DNA of 52,554 nt from Lingula anatina (Eukaryota; Brachiopoda; Lingulata; Lingulida; Lingulidae): contig NW_019775800.1 of NCBI RefSeq assembly GCF_001039355.2, positions 1-52,554 of the forward strand, written 5' to 3'. The notes beneath the pieces are model-generated. The model worked only from the letters and a program-made list of their open reading frames with translations. It was not told the origin of the DNA and searched no databases. Positions 46,431-52,554 of the stretch are shown piece after piece (the stretch's first letter is position 1; the number at the start of each line of letters is the position of its first letter). The position numbers and the translations under genes are program-made.

Positions 46431-49400
46431 AATAAAAGGTCTTAGTGAATTTCTCAAGACTTAGTAAGATTTATTATTAGTTCCATAGTTTTGTATTCAA
46501 AATTTATTTGGAACATGGCAAGAGAAAAAGGATCATGTAAATTGATTTTTATGATTTAAAAATTCATTTCTGAGAATGATGACCTGTATATGATTACTGA
46601 CAATATGGAGAAATATGGCATTACTGACTATTACTTACATGTGTTTGTATTTTTATGGTGATTGAACATTATGTGATTGAACATTGTGTGATTGGATAAT
46701 AATGAAAATAAATTTAGCAATTTATAATTGAATGCATTGAAGATTTGTTTGAAATTCATGATTTACATATAATTGTTTTCCCTACTTTGTGGACTAATGT
46801 TTTGATATTTAATCATTTTTGCAGAGGAAAATTGTCATAACCTGTTGATATGCCAATGAATTAAAAATACTGATTTGTTGTATAATATATATCTAATAAT
46901 GTGATTACTATTTATGTTAGACTTATCTAGTAGTCATTTAAATCAGTGTTTTTTTTTATTTATATGTTCCAAATATGATTATTTTTTGCATTTTGAAATT
47001 TAGTTTGTTGTAAATGAAATAAATAAAATTAATTATATGTAATTGCCATGCGCCATGCCTTAATGATGGAATTAGTTAATTTGCTAAATGATGGTTAAGT
47101 GAAATGTATCACAGTGACTATATATAATTAATAGCAAATTTTGATTATTATCTCCTGTGCAGTCTCCCTTTTTTATTAATTCATTGTTTATAAATAAAAT
47201 TTTGATTTTCATCCAAATTTCATTGATATTTTTTTGTTAAAAATGCACCGATTTTCTTATATCTTCCTGTCTTATTATTATTTTTTTCAATTTAATTTCA
47301 AATTCATTTTGATTTGGAAAAATTATTTGATTTCTTGCTTGATTGAGAGTTGAGATTTTCTTGCTATAATTTAAATTCTGATTTTTATGGTGTTCTATTT
47401 TTCCTGTGATTTAAAGATTGGAAATTTGATTTTAATTGAATTTAATTTGGTACCTTACAACATTCAGTTTATATTTTACAATGTTAATATTATTAATTAC
47501 AGGCATGGTTCCATTTTTGGTTCTCTTTTATTTTGAGTTTGTGTGAGCAATTTCTGTCTATTAAAGGCAATTATCTTACTGACGCAGCTCGTACCCGCTC
47601 TCCATCACCTCTAAGAAGAAGTGGAAGCAATAGCAGCTTAAGAAGAAGCACAGGAAACTTAGCAGCAAGCCTCAACATGAGTGGAAGGTAATGGAAGGAA
47701 GCATTTAATGGGAAAATTTGATGTTAAAAGTTATTCTGAAAACCGTTTTGAAACATAAATTTGAATCAAAAATAGGAAAATATGACTTCACATTTAGGAA
47801 ATAAAGCTCAATTATAAAGAGCTGGGAATTTTATTTTAAAATTTCTTATTTTTAATTATATTTTGGTTCCTGTGCATAAATTATAACTGTAATTCATCGG
47901 TATGTGGGTGTAAAAAATATTTGATTTTGGATAGCTCCTACAAAAACTAAGCTCTTTACAGTGACAGCAAATGTATATAGACTCTATGTAATTAGTTATT
48001 TACATGAATATTAGTTCATTAATTTACTAATAAAACTGATTTGTCTCTTTTTTTTTTTCCAGAAAATCTGCAGACCTTCAAAACATAGAGTCTGAGTACA
48101 TCAAGAATCTCCAGCAGCAGGTCTACTTCCTGGAACTTGAGGCCAATTATCTATATCCTTTATAATACCTCAAATTTTGTTTTAACTTTCAATGATTTAA
48201 ATCATAAGGTATGACAATTACAATGTATTCACAAAAGGACAATATCTATATTCTTGATTATTTGATCTCTAAGTTTTTTTTTCTTTTTTTTTTTTTTGGG
48301 GGGGGGGGAGGGGGGACATGAAGTATCCAAACCATTAGAACACTGGTGCCTCACAAAAATTGTTTAAAAAATAAATTGATTTTACCCATTTTGTTGGGTG
48401 AAGGGAGTACAATACCATAATTATGGTTTCATAAAGAGCAAGATATATTTTATTCCTTAATTCTCATGTACCCGTGAACAGGCAAGAAAAGCGACAGACA
48501 TGCATCCACAAATGACAGCAGAAGCAGAGAGGATGCTGGGTAAACTCAGGGTGAGATAATTAAAACTTTGATTTTTGCCCACTTTTTTTTCTCTTTTATG
48601 ATCTATTCATTCCCATTATAACTTAGTCATGTTCTTTTTTAAATATCTCTTTTTTTTTCTCATGTACTGTAATTGTATTTTAAAATTTTTGTGCTCCCTA
48701 ACAAAATCTCAGACCTGCTTATGATAAAATTGTTTTTGTAGATTCAAAATAAAAAAAAAAGTTTGAACTTAAATTTAATGTACACAATGGTGTAGAATAG
48801 TAATAAAATTGTTAATTTACTTCACAGCATCTGCAAGAGGAAGTAGACGGATTGAACATAGAAAACCGTAGAAAGGAGGGAGACATTGGAATGCTAAGTG
48901 TTGAGAAAACGAGAGCCTTGGAGACGCTCTCGGCTGAAGAAGGTGGGTAACACAGGCGCCATCTATATTTGTGTCTAGACAGTCTGGTGGTGCATTGGTA
49001 ACAAAAAGGAGGAAAGGAAACTTTTGTAGTTCAAAGGTGGAAATGTTTGTGGGACCCAAACCATGTTTTAAATCAACAAAGCCTTTGGAAACTGTTTCTG
49101 TACTCCGTTCACTGTTTTTCAACTATGAACCTTTAATGAAAAAATACAAAAACAAACAAAAAATATAAACTAAGAATTAAGTCATCTTCCAAATAAAAAA
49201 ATTAAGACATATCTAAACTGAGTTGAATATTTTCAGATTGATTTAAATATATATATTTTTTTTACAATTTTCATTTGACATACAAAATCATTTCTTCACA
49301 GCAAAATTTAACCGTGAGAAAAGACTGCTTATGGATGAAATTGTGCAATTGAAGAAAGACAATGAAATGATGAGCTTGGAGAACATACGAAAAGACACCG

Positions 49401-52400
49401 AGCTTTCTAATGCACGCTCAGATGTAGAATCTACGAGGCATGCATTACGGAATGCAGAGGGGAAGATCGATCTTTTGAGAAATCAGGTCAGTATTTTCTC
49501 TCTCTCTCTCTCTCTCTCCAGCAGAACATTTCAGCTTGGATCAGGGCAACTAAATGCATATTCAAGTCAACATTGTGATGTTGATTTGATGGCATTGTAT
49601 GGACGACTGACTTGAAAAAAAGTGGTTGATATGGACCTCAAAAAGTTATTCTCACCTCCAAGAGTAAAAATCACAATATGCACTAGGTACCTACTGGTAC
49701 TTATGTAGTCAAAAATCTGAGTTAGCTGTCTTTTGTTAAGGCCAATTTTTGACTTACACTGTTAGTCAGTTTGTGACACTGTACCCAGATGTTAATAATT
49801 GCTTAATACTCAGCTTTCTTTATCATACTCAGCTTGACCAAAGAATAGAACAACACAAGATTACGCAGCTGGCGCTGGAAGAGAAGAGAGCAGAAGTTCT
49901 CCGCACAGAAACCAACCTTAGAGAACTGGAGGACAAATATTACAGCAGCACAGTGCAACTGAAGGATAAAGCTATGCAAGACTTGAGGGTGAGTGTATTT
50001 AATTGTTTGTTTGTTCTTTCATTCTTTTATTAATTCATTTTTGCATTAATGTTTTGTTTTTGTTTTTGTTTTTGTTTTTTTTGTTGATTGATTGGTTAAT
50101 TGGTTGTCTGATTAACTAGTTGATTAATTGAATTAATAAACTATTGTCTTTTTATTTATGTTTGTATGCTTGGAAAGATTGTTATTGTCTTACTTAGGCT
50201 TCGTTCACATGCAATGTCTATTTTCTAAATTCTATTTTCTATTCGCGGTATGTCTTATGATCACGCTCTGTGCCCTTAATGTCCCGCGGCGTAATTACTG
50301 GCAGCGCGAGCCAGTTACTATAAGTTACTATAAGTAACTGGCTCACGCTGCCAGTAATTACGCGGCGGATATTCAGTGCACAGACCGTGATCATAAGATA
50401 GCGCGAATAGAAAATAGAATTTAGAAAATAGACATTGCATGTGAACGAAGCCTTAAATGAGCAATGAGCAGACAGGGTATTATAAACAAGTGTAAATTAT
50501 TAGCTCATGTTGGAAAATTATTGAAAGTGATGAAATCAGTTTTCTGGAGTTTTTCCTATTATGGATTTGCCCCTGTGCCTTAATAAAAAATTCCTCTTTG
50601 TAGGATGAGATCCGCATGCTGCGTCAAAAACTGAAGGAAACAGAAATGATGGCAGATCAAGACAGATTTTTGAAAAATAAACTCTCTGACGACAGTTCTC
50701 ACTTGGTGAAAGAAAACGCCTTGATCAACCAGCAAGTCTTAGAGTTACAGAAACAGTTGGATAGGGTAAGACAGTGTGGGGAATTCACAAATGCACATGC
50801 AAAGATGTTAATTTATATTCTTTTGTAAAAGAAGGTCCATTGTTTGCTGTTTGAGTGGTGTGGAGAATGAGAAAGTTGTAGCATTGCTAGGTTTGTTTTT
50901 TCTAAGCATTAAAAACATTATCTTTGGGTGAAGGGGAACACCGAAATCCATATTAACAAATGAGAACCATTCAAACCGTGCTAAATACACTCATGCCCAC
51001 ATGTTCACGAACATGGATGAATGCTGTGCAGCAGATTTGTGAATGCTACAAAATAAGCTGCCAGTAAAGATACATTGGAAAAACTGCAATTTTATACTGA
51101 CGATATGGCCTTTAAAATTCCTAACTCTTAGCCTGCTCTTTTGTAAATTCTAGGAAAGAGAGCTCCGGGAGGCCACAGACACTCGGAGATCTGTGAACGC
51201 TGTGGAACTTGCTGCCAGTAAAGACAGAGAGAGCAAACTGCAATTTGAACTGAATAACACAAAAGAACAACTGAGACAAGAACAGGACAGAGTAAGACAC
51301 TATATGGATCAGGTAATACTTTTTTGTTTATTATTTATTATTATAAATTATAATTATTATGCAGTCTTCAACTTTAAACACAGTTATGAGGCAATTTACA
51401 ATCAGCTTTAGTATAAAACTTGTGAAAAGAAATATTTTTTAATTACTTGTCTAATTGTGCTGATGAAAAATTTTTATTTTGTTATAGACTATTTTTCCTG
51501 TATATAAATTCCATCTATGGACAAAGAGTTTGAGATTGATTCTGACTTCTGATTATTAAGAGTAATACAGTTAATAGTTTTATGCAGACCATTGGTACAA
51601 GTTATCAGATGGCTGGAAAAAATTTACTTTTAATTTAAAACGTCATGATAATTATAATATTTATTGATATTATGTTATTCCTAGCTCTCAGCTCAGGGCT
51701 CTACTTTGACGAGTACAGAATTAAACGCATCCTCCACACGCAGTCGTTTGGTAGAACTAGAAAGCGTGCACCGCAGCACGGAAGATGAGAATGCACAGCT
51801 GCGAAGAGACAAGGCCCTGCTCACGGATCACACTGCAGACCTGCAAAGACAGGTAGGGTTGGGATTGTCTTGGCAAAAATGACATCTATCTTTGTGTCAT
51901 TGTATCTTCAAGGGGCAGTTTTTGTTTTGTACAAAATTTTAATGGCTGTTATTGCAAGATGTACCTGGTACCCTGTTAAAAAGGAAAGGAAACTAGGAGA
52001 GTTCATTTGCAATTTTACTTCAGACATTTCAGAGTTGTAAATTCAAAATTGTACGTGAACTTTTTCCTTCTCATTCTATCCCTCAATTAACTACAACACA
52101 AAATGTTTCATTTTCAAACCTGTTGAAGGTCAGCTGTGGAATTGAAAGGGTGAAAAGTTCTACACAATTAAAGAAAAGTCTTCCCAAGTTGAGACTTGGG
52201 CTATAGTTACTTGATCAATTTCCAGATAGAGGAGAAAGAAAGGGAGATCACAAGGTTACGCTCCACAGTCGGTATTCAAGAGTCCCAACTGGACCAGCTG
52301 GAAGCTGTCAAAAATGCCGAGACAGCCTACCAAAATCAAAAATGGCGTGAATTTGAAAACTTAACAGACAGCATGCGCAATATGACCAGCACCATGGCGC

Positions 52401-52456
52401 GCTCTCGTAGCCCTAGTCCCAGCCCCAGAATGAGAACACGGCTTTCTAACTACTAA
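45140..52456 (+). CDS. Coiled-coil protein of unknown function, two alternative first exons
   Basis: Shared exons are 47588-47687, 48063-48152, 48472-48550, 48828-48942, 49302-49486, 49833-49988, 50604-50765, 51154-51312, 51685-51852 and 52226-52456, preceded by either 45140-45206 or 45708-45870. The products are about 503 or 535 aa. After a short basic Ser/Pro region (RTRSPSPLRRSGSN) almost the whole protein is heptad-rich helix, starting at EYIKNLQQQVYFLELEANYL and rich in Glu, Lys, Arg, Gln and Leu. It ends in a second basic Ser-Pro tail (RSRSPSPSPRMRTRLSNY). There is no signal peptide or membrane segment. Such architecture suits a cytoskeletal or centrosome/cilium-associated rod, but I do not recognise the family and assign no function. 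All junctions are GT-AG except the AT-AC intron at 48153-48471. Confidence 0.87.
45708..45870 (+). CDS. Alternative first exon 1b of the coiled-coil gene
   Basis: The ATG at 45708 starts 54 codons, rich in Pro and Ser (TPPPSPPHSRKRSKSP), ending ...STRSLG at G|GTGCGT, phase 1. That is the same phase and the same SLG end as exon 1a. No convincing acceptor precedes it, so it is read as a separate first exon with its own promoter between 45207 and 45707. Confidence 0.65.
46391..46429. repeat. Poly-T tract
   Basis: A run of nearly 40 T in the large intron between exon 1b and exon 3 of the coiled-coil gene. The rest of that intron (45871-47587) is AT-rich with nothing else that I can identify. Confidence 0.9.
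48153..48471 (+). other. U12-type (minor spliceosome) AT-AC intron
   Basis: The intron begins ATATCCTTT, the exact U12 AT-AC donor consensus, and ends in AC. The branch-site motif TTCCTTAAT (48453-48461) lies about ten bases before the acceptor. Removing it joins CT|C to read NYL-REQARKATDM without a break. No GT-AG choice at this place keeps the frame. Confidence 0.93.
50197..50452. mobile_element. Foldback MITE, PIF/Harbinger-like, with TTA target duplication
   Basis: The element is almost one long palindrome: arms of about 110 bp starting GGCTTCGTTCACATGCAATG, with few mismatches, around a short TTACTATAAG loop. TTA flanks it on both sides (50194-50196, 50453-50455). High arm identity suggests recent insertion. 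It sits in an intron of the coiled-coil gene. Confidence 0.7.
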
Positions 52457-52554
52457 AAAGTATTGAAATTATGTTTGATGTTTGACTTTTGTTTTATTTT
52501 CAATCTTTTGTGCAGAGTTTTGAATATTTGCTGAAGATATCCCCCCCCCCCAAA
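52457..52554 (+). other. 3' UTR of the coiled-coil gene
   Basis: Sequence after the TAA stop at 52454-52456. No AATAAA is visible before the window ends in a poly-C tract. Confidence 0.6.

Overview
This is animal nuclear DNA, most likely from a marine invertebrate bilaterian. The genes have many short coding exons with GT-AG junctions that keep phase, in AT-rich introns full of microsatellites and short foldback (MITE-like) elements. One gene also carries a textbook U12-type AT-AC intron, so the minor spliceosome is present. I cannot name the species. All exon limits below come from splice-site and reading-frame consistency read by eye.

Layout. (1) 1-12174, minus strand: the 5' part of a secreted multidomain gene, open at the window's left edge. 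It has a signal peptide, then six cysteine-rich modules alternating with five LCCL domains over 17 exons. The repeat unit is always three exons with fixed phases. (2) 12175-17595: intergenic, with no supported gene. (3) 17596-18490, minus: GOSR2 (membrin, a Golgi Qb-SNARE), two exons, 212 aa. (4) 18981-22470, plus: a Schlafen-like AlbA_2-domain protein of the SLFNL1 type, six exons, 281 aa, ending in a CaaX-like tail. It is divergent from GOSR2, with 490 bp between the start codons. (5) 25039-44868, minus: VPS11, the HOPS/CORVET core subunit with a C-terminal RING. One consistent 28-exon path (44868 to 30987) gives 919 aa. The region is inflated by three repeated blocks that meet at single N bases: 24339-24509/24511-24681, 24511-30460/30462-about 36670, and 36671-38232/38234-39795. 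These look like assembly artefacts, probably unmerged haplotypes, rather than real duplications. (6) 45140-52456, plus: a coiled-coil protein that I do not recognise, with two alternative first exons and one U12 AT-AC intron. It is divergent from VPS11, with 271 bp between start codons.

Functionally, GOSR2 (ER-Golgi fusion) and VPS11 (endolysosomal tethering) are membrane-traffic housekeeping genes. The lineage-specific material is the LCCL array and, to a lesser degree, the lipidation-competent Schlafen-like protein and the coiled-coil gene. Mobile DNA is represented by several non-autonomous foldback elements: TTA-flanked PIF/Harbinger-like, TA-flanked, and a hAT-like-ended one with a TAGTG duplication.

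The strongest observations are the modular LCCL/Cys array with its invariant exon phases and its 5'-to-3' gradient in exon length, the AT-AC intron at 48153-48471, and the N-joined duplications of VPS11, which would produce false paralogues in automatic annotation.
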